DNA of 64,000 nucleotides from Liolophura sinensis. Lineage: Eukaryota > Mollusca > Polyplacophora > Chitonida > Chitonidae. The notes beneath the pieces are model-generated. The model was not told the DNA's origin, did not search any database, and saw only the letters and a program-made list of their open reading frames with translations. The stretch lies in the NCBI RefSeq assembly GCF_032854445.1, contig NC_088304.1, forward strand, positions 10,303,704 to 10,367,703. Direction: 5' to 3'. The translations under genes were made by a program, and so were the position numbers. Shown here one piece after another: positions 1 to 9,539 of this stretch (position 1 is its first letter; each line of letters opens with the position of its first letter).

Positions 1-900
1 CACGTGAGGTGAATTACCAGAAAAATTGCGATGATTAATACACATACGAAACGTTCTACGAAAACGGGGCATGCATATTGGAGTTGACATGCGTATTAAA
101 TTTAGCTGCTATCCTCGTTTCTCTGGGAAAACAATCTCGACGGTAATCGGAATATCCGAAATACACTTAAAAATAATCTGTTGATTATAACAGAAAGCCT
201 TTTGTCGGAATGATGTTATTATAGCGTACTAATGATATACAGTGTCACATTCAACATTATATCAAGTTAGTCTAATACAATCTTTATGTTGGTTTAATGG
301 ATTCACAGATTAATCAGCTGGAATGACGGAATACTTTGTAACATCACCCAGACCATAGACTTTCTGTTTAATTCAAAAGAATATTTTTCTGAGGGTACAC
401 TGATGCGTTTGTACGGTCACAAAAGACACATGCTGAGGCATGTACGCTCTCAACAGAACATCGGCATAATAGTCAGTCTAAAGTAATTGCAAGACGGCCG
501 CAGTGAAGATTGTTGCTACTCTTTTCACAGTCGGTGTACAATGGCCTGTTTTTACATACATAGACAGCATGAAAGACATATAAAACCCTTTACTAATGAA
601 GGCAGTGAAAATTATCAGGAGGATATAACGAAGAAAAGGAAAAAAGGCTAACGGTGGTTTGTATCACCCAGTGTGGGAGATATGGAAGTTGACAGTACAG
701 TGCATGACTGTATATCGACCCTGTATAATCTGGGTTTTTGAATGCTAAGCCGAGAACCAGATGTGTTACACCGGCGAGGTTGTGTCTGCAAGATATGGAG
801 TCGTAAAAGTGACATGGTCAGATAAAAATTTTAAATAGAAAAAAAACCAAAAAAACTCAACTTTCAATATGTCAATGGTGTTTTTTTTAATAAGTCCACA
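1..900. other. Gene-free AT-rich stretch
   Basis: No open reading frame longer than about 60 codons, no splice-framed conserved peptide and no tandem repeat is visible. The stretch is AT-rich with a few A and T runs near the end (840-890). I see nothing that supports a gene or a mobile element here. Confidence 0.5.
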
Positions 901-917
901 ATAGAAATACACAGTTA

Positions 918-1023
918 TGTCGTGCGCAGGAGATCTTTGTTAAGTCATGCACACAACTTAGTAAAGACCTTGAGATAATGCCTGTGGTAATGCGCATGAC
1001 TTAACAAGATCTCTTGTACACGA
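918..1023. repeat. Imperfect palindrome / foldback element, ~33-bp arms
   Basis: The left arm (918-951, beginning gtcgtgcgcaggagatct) is the reverse complement, with a few mismatches, of the right arm (991-1023, ending gatctcttgtacacgac). The ~40-bp centre is unique. Related 'cgagatct' and 'cgtgagaaag' motifs follow at 1052-1115, so the unit may belong to a larger decayed MITE. No transposase is present. Confidence 0.65.
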
Positions 1024-1990
1024 CATCATTTTGCGTTTCTATTGGCCAATTATCTCGTGCACTCGAGATCTTCATTACCTTGTGCTCACGAGATCTGCAC
1101 CAAGTCGTGAGAAAGGCTTACTGAAAAGAAAACATAATGGAACTTTAAAAGTTGTGTTGTTAATTTTTTCTACTTACAGTTTTTTTTCTAGCCATGTCAT
1201 GACTACGTAGCTAGACGCTGGAATGCTTCTTGATAATATTAAAATTTTTACTTGGAAATTTTTTTTCGCCAAAAGTCAAAAAAAAGTCCTCCAGTACAAT
1301 GTGACCAGCCAAAATTTGACCAGTCAAAATTACATCTGCTATGGCATGGGAGAAAATGGAGAAATTGAACGCTTTTGAACTCAAAAAGTTCCTGGCAGAA
1401 AGATGTAACATTACTACCTCTGGAAAACGACAAGACAGTTGACTGGTAAATTAATGTCAACAAAAGTTGTCAAACTTAAAACTTTTTGACAAGTCATATG
1501 CATGTGGTCCCCCTATGCGGACATTTCGATTTTATTTATGTGTGTATGTCAAAGAAGAAATAGTTCGTTTATTTAAAGTGACATAGAGATGAACTATTAT
1601 TATTAAGCTATACTTTAGTAACATTAAGACACAAATAAATAGTTTAGTTATTTATACTAAAAAAATCTTATTTATTCAATGGCAAGAGAAAAATCATCCG
1701 TCTACTTTTAAGGGGCTAAGGGACAAACGATAAGTAGTTTGTCTATTTATAGAAACAAAAAAAAGACAAAGTTTTTTTTATTTACTGGCAAAAATATTAT
1801 TGAGCAGGAAAGCTAAAGGTAAAGAGTTCGGATGTTTATAACAATATAGTAAATTTTTATTTGTATTTCCGGGCAACAAAGAAAGCTAAACTAGACAAAA
1901 ACAAAGTTACTTGTGCATTCGATTGTGGCGCGGAGAAGAGCGCCGCGATTGTTTGTCTTGATATCACGTCAGGTGTGTGACAACTAAGTA

Positions 1991-2106
1991 TAAGGTTAGA
2001 CCATTATTGAGGAAGGCTACACTACTACTTGCACAAGACAACATTGTATCTCGACTTCGCCACGATACAATGTTGTGTTGTGCGCGTCAGTCATGGTCTA
2101 ACCTAA
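1991..2106. repeat. Foldback element, ~116 bp
   Basis: The outer arms are aggttagaccat (from about 1993) and atggtctaacct (2093-2104). The inner arms are cacaagacaacattgtatc (2032-2050) and its near-perfect complement at 2064-2082, around a 13-nt loop. The whole piece can fold into one long hairpin, as expected for a non-autonomous foldback or MITE. Small ORFs that cross it are by-products. Confidence 0.7.
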
Positions 2107-2431
2107 TCACCCTTCCACGCCACGCCCATACCAGCCCATACCGTCATTTTCCAGGAACAAAGTATCAAAATCAGTTAGCCGTGCAGCACAAAATAAAACT
2201 TTCACACACCATGAGTACTATAGGGAAATCCTGTCCATTGACTGGTTGATGGCGACGAGAAAAGAGACGGAATGTGCTAATGTCAATCAGAGCTTCCATG
2301 TTACGTAATGTGACACCAGGTGTACGTAATCGAGCAATTTGCACTTCTAATCTGTTTACCAAGAGAAACATTAATCAGTTCGTACTTTATAAACGTTCTA
2401 GTCTTATATTCCGTTAAAAAAATCCATCCAT

Positions 2432-2454
2432 GTATCCATACCTATATACATACA

Positions 2455-2484
<30 letters not shown>
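2432..2484. repeat. CATA tetranucleotide microsatellite
   Basis: Near-perfect (CATA)n run, with 'cctatataca' at its left edge. It lies directly 5' of a SINE-2 copy. Confidence 0.9.
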
Positions 2485-2485
<1 letters not shown>

Positions 2486-2489
2486 CGGG

Positions 2490-2815
2490 ACCGGTAGATC
2501 CAGGATCAATCCTTGATCGAGTCACACCTAAGACTTAAAAAGAGGAAGTTGTATCTTCCTCGCTTGGCGTTCAGCATGAAGGGGATAGTGCAACGACTGG
2601 TTGACCCGTATCAGTATAATGGCTCGGGCGGGGCAGCTTACTTGCCTTCGGTAAGTCGTCTCAGTGTAGCAGCACTAAATAAAAGAAAGGCGGAAATCCG
2701 TCCTGCTACAAGGAGGCACATTACACGTACATGCACCCTAAAGATTCCTTCGTCGTCATATGACTGAAAAAATGTTAAGTACGACGTTAAATCCCAAGCA
2801 CTCCCTCACTCACAT
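2490..2815 (+). mobile_element. SINE-2 copy (tRNA-derived family, head truncated)
   Basis: This copy starts inside the B-box region (ggatcaatcc) and runs through the body (cttggcgttcagcatgaagg, then cggtaagtcgtctcagtg) to the tail 'aaatcccaagcactccctca'. The same body recurs at 39,338-39,592, 44,745-45,035, 49,118-49,457 (reverse), 57,389-57,575 and 57,939-58,300. The short ORFs found here are translations of the repeat. Confidence 0.85.
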
Positions 2816-3135
2816 ACATACATACACACAAAATGCACGCATACATACTTACATACATACTTACATGCATACATACACACACACTCGCATACATACATAT
2901 ATACATACACGCATACATACATACACACACAGGGTATGTATGTATGTATGTATGTGTGTATGTACGTACGTATGTATGTACGTATGTATGTATGTACCTA
3001 CATATGGATGAATGTATGTATGCTTGTAGGTGTGTATGTATGTATATATGTATGTATGTATGCATGTATGTATGGATGGATGCCTGTGTGTATGTATGTA
3101 TGTACGTGTGTATGTACGGGTGTGTATATATATAT
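2808..3135. repeat. Inverted CATA/TATG microsatellite
   Basis: About 125 bp of CATA-type repeats (2808-2932) are followed by about 190 bp of TATG-type repeats (2936-3122). The two halves are reverse complements, so the locus is one large interrupted palindrome. Tyr/His/Thr-rich ORFs on both strands (2760-3324) come from this repeat and are not genes. Confidence 0.9.
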
Positions 3136-3149
3136 ATAAGATTCTTTCT

Positions 3150-3345
3150 CCCTTTGATTGGGGTTTTACGCCGTATTCAAGAATATTTCACTTATACGAC
3201 GGCGGCCAGTATTATAGTGGGTGGAAACCGGGCAGAGCCCGGAGGAAACCCACGACCATCCGCAGGTTGCTGGCAGACCTTCCCACGTACGGTCAGAGAG
3301 GAAGCCAGCATGAGCTGGACTTGAAGTCACAGCGACCGCAGTGCC
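3150..3345 (-). mobile_element. SINE-1 copy
   Basis: Read on the minus strand this is the SINE-1 body: ggtcgctgtgactt, the 'gaaggtctgccagcaacc' block, 'cggatggtcgtgggttt', and 'cttgaatacggcgtaaaac' at the end. It abuts the microsatellite at 2808-3135, a common tail-associated arrangement. See 42,756-43,024 for the full-length copy. Confidence 0.85.
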
Positions 3346-4600
3346 TAAAGATGCAAATATGTATAAATAACTGTTTCTATCTGCACCTCTCAAAAAGGAA
3401 ATGTGTACGGTTTTGTACACCTATGTGACTGGTAGCTATAGCTGTGTAAACCAAATGTAATAATATCATATGTACACCAGTTGGTAGAAAATGAAAGTGT
3501 AGCTACGTAAAGATGTACCATGTAAATTACACACTAACGTTCCTGTGCAAATTTGTTACAATTAATGTGTGCCTGTTTTACACATTCTGTGTATTTTTTG
3601 TGTACAATTGACTTTAGTGAGTACAGTGAGTACAATCTAACACAGCTCTATAGCCACGTATATAACCTGCAATAATGTGTTCACACTCTTCACAGAGCTC
3701 CCCAAAATTCGCTTTACATCATTGCCACCACTAGGCTGATTGGACCTTTGGAGCCCGAGCGACGCACATGGGCTTGTTTTTCTTAGTCTCACCACTAGTG
3801 TCTTCGCGCAGGAACAATTTATTCAGATTCATTAATAAATTGTTTTCGGTGTTGTGCATACTTCACGCTCTATATAGGGAAATGGCTCATATGTGTTTTG
3901 ATCTATTCGTTTGACTGTGTGTGTAGGTTTCGCGCCCTGGGAAAACTCACGACTATCCACAGATTGCCGAAAGACCCCCGCGCCTGCGATCTGACAGCAT
4001 TTTAATAGTATATATACTTCCCTCGATCCAAAGAGTGTGTGGATGCTAAAAAACAAAAACATCACCAGCGCGGTTATACAAAACGCTTTGCTTTTCTGAG
4101 CACGGCAAATCGCGTTAGGGAAGTGCAGGCCTACCTGTTGTATATGCGTGTTATCCGATCGGGCTGTATGCTAAGAATATCGACTTTTTATCCAACATTA
4201 GACCCTTTGAGACCCGCACATTATGATCCTGCCCGCGACATCTTGATGTTTACTTCCGTGATACTTCTTACAGGAAAGAAAGCTCGCATTACATCACTTC
4301 CGCCACCAGACAGGTATGACCATTTGTACACTGTGCACGTGGGTTTGTTAGGCCTCGTCACAAACGGCCACAAATGACGACCTAGAATCAGTATTCATTG
4401 ATAAAATAGAAGTGTTAATGGAAACAAAGATCGAATCTATGCGCCGAAAAAGACATTCGTGTACCAGCCCTCTACCAATAAGGACATTCCTGGCCAATTG
4501 CCATAACAACTTGTAACACAAACCATCAAGGAACTAAGGAAGTATATAAAGTGCGAAATTACTACGGAGTAATGCAAAGAGAAGCAGTCCACAGTTATGT
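3346..4600. other. Intergenic, no supported feature
   Basis: Only short ORFs without recognisable domains are present, for example 4039-4377 on the plus strand. There is no codon bias, no conserved motif and no splice continuation that I can identify. I see nothing else here. Confidence 0.4.
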
Positions 4601-4634
4601 TTGAAAAGTGCAAGGTATGGTCTAGGCAAACGAG

Positions 4635-4755
4635 TGTATTCAAATCGTGCACCATGCTGGAACACCAGTTGTCGATAACAAAATATGTATCTCAGTTGCG
4701 CTTTGATTGCAACTGTTCATATATCCAACGTGGCGATTTAATTCAACGAAGAGAC
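4635..4755 (+). repeat. Dispersed repeat R-inv, copy 1
   Basis: About 115 bp (accatgctggaaca to caacgtggcgatttaattca) matches, at roughly 85-90% by eye, the reverse complement of 9,395-9,512. Both translate to similar peptides with the core LRFDCNC. They are two inverted copies about 4.7 kb apart. No longer reading frame joins them to a protein, so I treat them as fragments of a mobile element. Confidence 0.7.
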
Positions 4756-4899
4756 GGAGGTTCGTTATTTCTGACATTACTTCGTTATTTCTGACTCATT
4801 ACCACCATTCGGCATTGTTCAAAATTTCTGTACAAACGTTGCTTGTGGTGGTAGGGATAAAAAGCGAGCGTGGAGGGCGACGTATGCGCTGACAGGTGT

Positions 4900-7130
4900 G
4901 TGCAGCGCGGCCGGTTCGTGGTACAGCTGGTTGTGTGCAGCACTTCTCCAGGTATGGCGCAGGACTGTTTCAAGTGCGACCAAAACTGGAAGCTTTAATC
5001 CAGGAAATCCTATCTCCACTTTCATTCTATATCCTTTAAAGGACATTTAAGCGATCGGCATCCATTCAAACTTGTTAGTACAACTTGTTAACTAATGGGG
5101 TAAAATTGCGGCGTTAGCAAATATCACGTTTTCTACTTCACTGATGTATTTTGACTGGTAATTGCATTCTGTCATATTGTTTTGATTGACAGCGGCGATT
5201 TGTTCATTATCTAGCCTCACATTCTTTTGGTAAAGGCTCGACTGCGGCTTTAAGTCTGGGTGTTGAACGAGTTGCGGTGATTTCCTTTGATCAGGTTAAA
5301 TTTCCTTAACCATTAAACCCTGGAACCCATTTATGAACGAAATATTCTTCACAGCACACAGCAATAACTTGTTTACACATTTCATCCGGATTGCTTGCGG
5401 CTGTCTGAATGTTTTGATTATAATCGTAGCGAGGATAAAAATATCGATAAACTGAGTGGAAATTTTATTGTTGAAGGCCGATAGTGTTTGTCTCATCTCT
5501 CATTTTCACGTCGAAACTAAATTCTAAAAGCTGAAAAAGAAAACCTTCGCAGGCTTTATTATTGTCATTTTCTAATTCAGAAATCCGGGTTTATAGTGAA
5601 TGCTGTTTTGAATATAGCCTAAAAGGCCGTTAATTGGTAACGGCAGCTTAAACAAGTCACGCACCTGGTGCTAAAATATATCTCTAATATAATACAGCTG
5701 CAATGCAGAATTGAATATCATTATCATAATCTTCTTCTGTCATTATGACACCGACCTTTTCTCCTTTCCTCCACAAAATATATATAATAATATACAGGCA
5801 GATTTCGTTGGAATTGTGTAAGTCATATATTCATAAAAAAAACTCATAAAATTTTCTCGATAGACTATTTTTCCTGCAGGATTTGACCAGTCATATCCAG
5901 GATCGTGCGTTTCAAATTTGAACTGTTTGAGCTTACATAACGGTGGCTCTTGAATGAGACTCCCTATGAGCAAACAATACAGAGGAATACATTAATACTC
6001 AGACAATTTCCACTTATACGAGGTCATTTCCATACGTGAATTCGGAGTGCGGCGGTTAAACCACCGACGTTTGGCGATTTACTGACGAACTTCCCCATGC
6101 GTGACGTACGAAAATGTATACTATACAAGAGGAAGACAACTCGGCTTCGTTAATCGTTTGACGACGGTAGTGTAACCAAGGCCACACGGAAGAGAGAAAT
6201 TTGAATAGTTGTAGTGGGTATTAACAAAAACGTACCAATTCAGCCTTTTAGATTTAATTCAGGGCGTGGTTATATAAATATAGATGGGGCAGTATAAATA
6301 CTAATTTAAGGGCAGTACAGTTTGAACATACTTTATGTACGGCGACATAAATTCAGGTATGAACGGGTCATGCCCTCTACGCATACAGAAAAATATACAT
6401 CAACAGGTAGCTAATTCACATCCATTACGGAACATACAAGAATTTATTAGCATATCACTCACCTGTATTCAGCACAAAGGCTTTCTGGAACGGACTTAAA
6501 CAGGATCTGGGTTTCCGGCAGGTGAATTATTTAGAGGCAGGCCTCCCATTTTGTTCTTCACAGAAACGGGAAGAGTAGCAATATCCTATTTTGTTCCAAC
6601 ACGCTGCCAGCTTGTCATCTGTCACATTTACCTGGCCCAAGGTAGGAACGTCCACGCCTAGAACTCAACACCGTGCTTCAGCTTTATAGCCGGAGCTCAG
6701 CGACAATGGCGGCGCGTTGCCATGGAAACATCATCGCGGTGGCTGTAAGGATGACAAGAGTCATATATAGACCACCTGTTCTATACGGATGCGGAATTAC
6801 TAGGTGGCTAAGTCTGCCCTGCTTTTCGTGACCATCGAGAGTGCACGCGTGAGAACTCTTTCCAATCAAACAAAACAGAGTCAGCATATCTGTGTATTGC
6901 AACTTGTTCAGCTAATGAAACCAAACACAACTAATTCCCCTGGCTAACATACCCTTTCATATAATGAATCTCTAACGACTCATTCAACAGATCACGACAG
7001 AAAACAATTGACTGACCTTCGCAACAAATCTATATGACACGAATTAAACAAATATTCGATTCACAGCACTCAAATTTCGTTCATAATTCCTAAATACGCC
7101 ACATACCAGCCTTCTATAAGGTAAAGTAAA
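4900..7130. other. Intergenic, no supported feature
   Basis: AT-rich sequence with scattered ORFs under 80 codons and no recognisable product. A 'tataaatata' at about 6270 and a short reverse ORF at 6684-6902 are the only points of note. Neither has supporting context. Confidence 0.4.
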
Positions 7131-7137
7131 GTTATGA

Positions 7138-7292
7138 AACAACGTTTGGCCGGCACCACGCAAAGTCCCAGGAATTCAAGAAATAAATCCTTTAATCTCC
7201 AACTGGTAAACGAATGGAAACGTTGGAAGCTGAAGGGTTTGTTTCTTGAATTTCCGGGACTTTGCGTGGTGCCGGTCAAAAGTCGTTTAGTA
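7138..7292. repeat. Foldback element, ~155 bp, arms ~65 bp
   Basis: Left arm 7138-7205 (ggccggcaccacgcaaagtc...) and right arm 7222-7292 (...gactttgcgtggtgccggtc) are reverse complements with a few differences and a small centre. Both strands therefore read out nearly the same peptide (GTTQSP, NSRNK), which explains the paired ORFs. It looks like a MITE. Flanking target duplications are not obvious. Confidence 0.8.
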
Positions 7293-7510
7293 TCACTCAA
7301 AAGCTATGATGTTACACGCTTTTCGTCGTTTCGTATCACCCAATTGCTAAGCTGTACACGCTCAGGGTACGCCCAGGGTACATGGAAAAAGAATATTTTA
7401 AAACAAAGTTTTGTATCGAAGGGCGTGATCGCTCAACATTTTCAGTCTTCACACAATCTGCTTCCAGCCCCTGTGAAAAGGCATCATTTATGTATTCATT
7501 TATTCAATAA

Positions 7511-7588
7511 AGAAATAATGACTCTTTATCGTGTCATAGTTAGTTGAATTTTAGAACGAGGCACCGCAGTTAAAGAGTCATTATTTCT
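7511..7588. repeat. Short inverted repeat
   Basis: agaaataatgactcttta (7511-7528) recurs as its reverse complement at about 7571-7588 around a ~42-nt centre. This is a hairpin-forming pair without other context. Confidence 0.6.
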
Positions 7589-7867
7589 ATTCTATTATAC
7601 CTATTTCAAACTTTTACATTTTATTTGACAGAAATTCACGCAAACGCAGGGCAAATTGCATAATCTTCCTCCCTATTTCGCTGCAGTCTCTCGTCTGCTG
7701 TCAACACATGCTCGGCAGCGCCATGGAATGAACCATACACACGCACAAAGCAGAGGGGTAAAGCAATTAGCATGAGTTTATTGTCGTCTGCTTTAATGAA
7801 ATTGTGGTCAACGTTGCATGTAGACTGTAGTAGGAAAATCCAGAGTGTAATAGAAATGGTGTTTTAA

Positions 7868-7935
7868 GCGACACTCAAGAATATTTCACTAAAACGACCG
7901 GAGAGGAAGCCAGCAATGGCATTGGTGAGACGCTA
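7868..7935 (-). mobile_element. SINE-1 fragment
   Basis: The fragments 'cactcaagaatatttcac' and 'ggagaggaagccagca' are the two ends of the SINE-1 body with the middle deleted. It lies just before the 70-bp tandem array. Confidence 0.6.
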
Positions 7936-7995
7936 TCCACCATGTCACAGAGGCCTCATAATACATCATTCCCTAGGAAGGTTACACTATACGGT

Positions 7996-8555
7996 GTTTG
8001 TAAACTACGGTACCTCTTCACGAGCACAGCTGTACAGAAACATTGTCTCATCACAGAAAAGAACAGTTTGTAAACTACGGTACCTCTACACGAGCACAGC
8101 TGTACAGAAACATTGTCTCATCACAGAAAAGAACAGTTTGTAAACTACGGTACCTCTACACGAGCACAGCTGTACAGAAACATTTACTCATCTCAGGAAA
8201 GAACAGTTTGTAAACTACGGTACCTCTTCACGAGAACAGCTGTACAAAAACATTGACCCATCACAGAAAAGAACAGTTTGTAAACTACGGTACCTCTTCA
8301 TGAGCACAGCTGTACAGAAACATTTACTCATCACAGAAAAGAACAGTTTGTAAACTACGGTACCTCTTCACGAGCACAGCTGTACAAAAACATTGTCACA
8401 TCACAGAAAAGAACAGTTTGTAAACTACGGTACCTCTTCACGAGCACAGCTGTAGAGAAACATTGACCCATCACAGAAAAGAACAGTTTGTAAACTACGG
8501 TACCTCTACACGAGCACAGCTGTACAGAAACATTGACTCATCACAGAAAACAACA
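7996..8555. repeat. Tandem array, 8 copies of a 70-bp unit
   Basis: The unit begins gtttgtaaactacggtacct and ends cagaaaagaaca. Copies start at 7996, 8066, 8136, 8206, 8276, 8346, 8416 and 8486, an exact 70-bp period with few substitutions and no length variation. It lacks spacers, so it is a minisatellite and not a CRISPR-like array. The short ORF across it is a by-product. Confidence 0.93.
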
Positions 8556-8992
8556 AAGTGTTACGCCGCTTGGACCGACTTGGTTTATAGACGGAGACTG
8601 CCATGGTAAGAAAAGCAAGGCAAATATTGAAAAGTAAGCGCCGGGTGTTTCGTCCATGGTTACATGTTTAATGACTCTAGGCAAAGAAGCAGGTCGAGAG
8701 GGGTTTAGAGTTCGAACTATGATTCATTTATAAACAGCGAACAGTTTGGAATAATATTGATGAGATGAAAGGAATATTCTAGGTCCATAAACGTCATCAT
8801 TTTTCATATAGTGTATATCATACTATATACCATAGACGAATGTGGCCTGTTAGTGCCGTTCGATGTTTATAACACTTTCTACGGAATCACAATGATTCCT
8901 GGGGTTATTATAGTGAAACGTTATTAAGAATAAAGAAAAATTATATAAAAGTTCATATACAAAAGCAAATTAACACAGATACGGAGATACAG

Positions 8993-9240
8993 TGGGTTTT
9001 CTCCACGTTTTTCAAAGGTTTTCTCCACGGTGTAAGGAGTTTCTCCGCGTTTGAAAAGGTTTTGTCCCGGTGTAAGGGTTTTTCCGGGTTTGCAAAGGTT
9101 TTCTTCACGGTGTAAGGGGATTTCTCTGCGTTTGCAAAGGTTACCTCCACAGTGTAAGGGTTTTCTCTGCGTTTGCAAAGGTTTTCTCGCGGTGTAAGGG
9201 TTTTCTCCTCGTTGCAGAGGTTTTCTCTGGAAAAGGTTAT
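8993..9240. repeat. Degenerate ~41-bp tandem repeat
   Basis: About six degenerate units alternate 'ggttttctccacggtgtaag' with 'tttctctgcgtttgcaaa'. On the minus strand it gives a repetitive peptide (variants of ENLCKRRE and NPYTVE), but the frame slips between units. I call it a minisatellite. Confidence 0.85.
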
Positions 9241-9394
9241 ACCATCAAACGCCTTCACTTTAAGTTCTTAACTATTACAATGAGTATAATTTCCCTGTAA
9301 ATAAATATGGATAGAGGGTCCAGAGTCTCTGACGCTCTGTTTCATAATTGTGTCTGATTCCCCTTAACCCGGGGCTAGAGGCTTTGTCTTCATC

Positions 9395-9512
9395 GCGCTG
9401 AATTAGATCGCCACGTTGGGTATATGGACAGTTGCAATCAAAGCGCAATTCAGATACATATTTTATTATCGACAACATATTTACTAGCATGGTAAATGAT
9501 CTGAATAACGGT
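9395..9512 (-). repeat. Dispersed repeat R-inv, copy 2
   Basis: Inverted copy of the 4,635-4,755 repeat. The minus strand reads accatgctagtaaatatg, then ttgcgctttgattgcaactg. No domain is recognised. Confidence 0.7.
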
Positions 9513-9539
9513 ACTGATTTCAATCGGTCCAACACCACT

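Noticed and set aside
2760-3324. Overlapping ORFs on both strands rich in Tyr, Met, Cys, Val / His, Thr, Ile
   Set aside because: Translations of the CATA/TATG microsatellite and the adjacent SINE.
7996-8555. Possible CRISPR array
   Set aside because: Whole 70-bp units repeat without unique spacers, and the genome is eukaryotic.
4597-9538. A conserved protein represented by the two LRFDCNC-containing ORFs
   Set aside because: The similarity is at DNA level, limited to ~115 bp, and flanking frames are unrelated and short.
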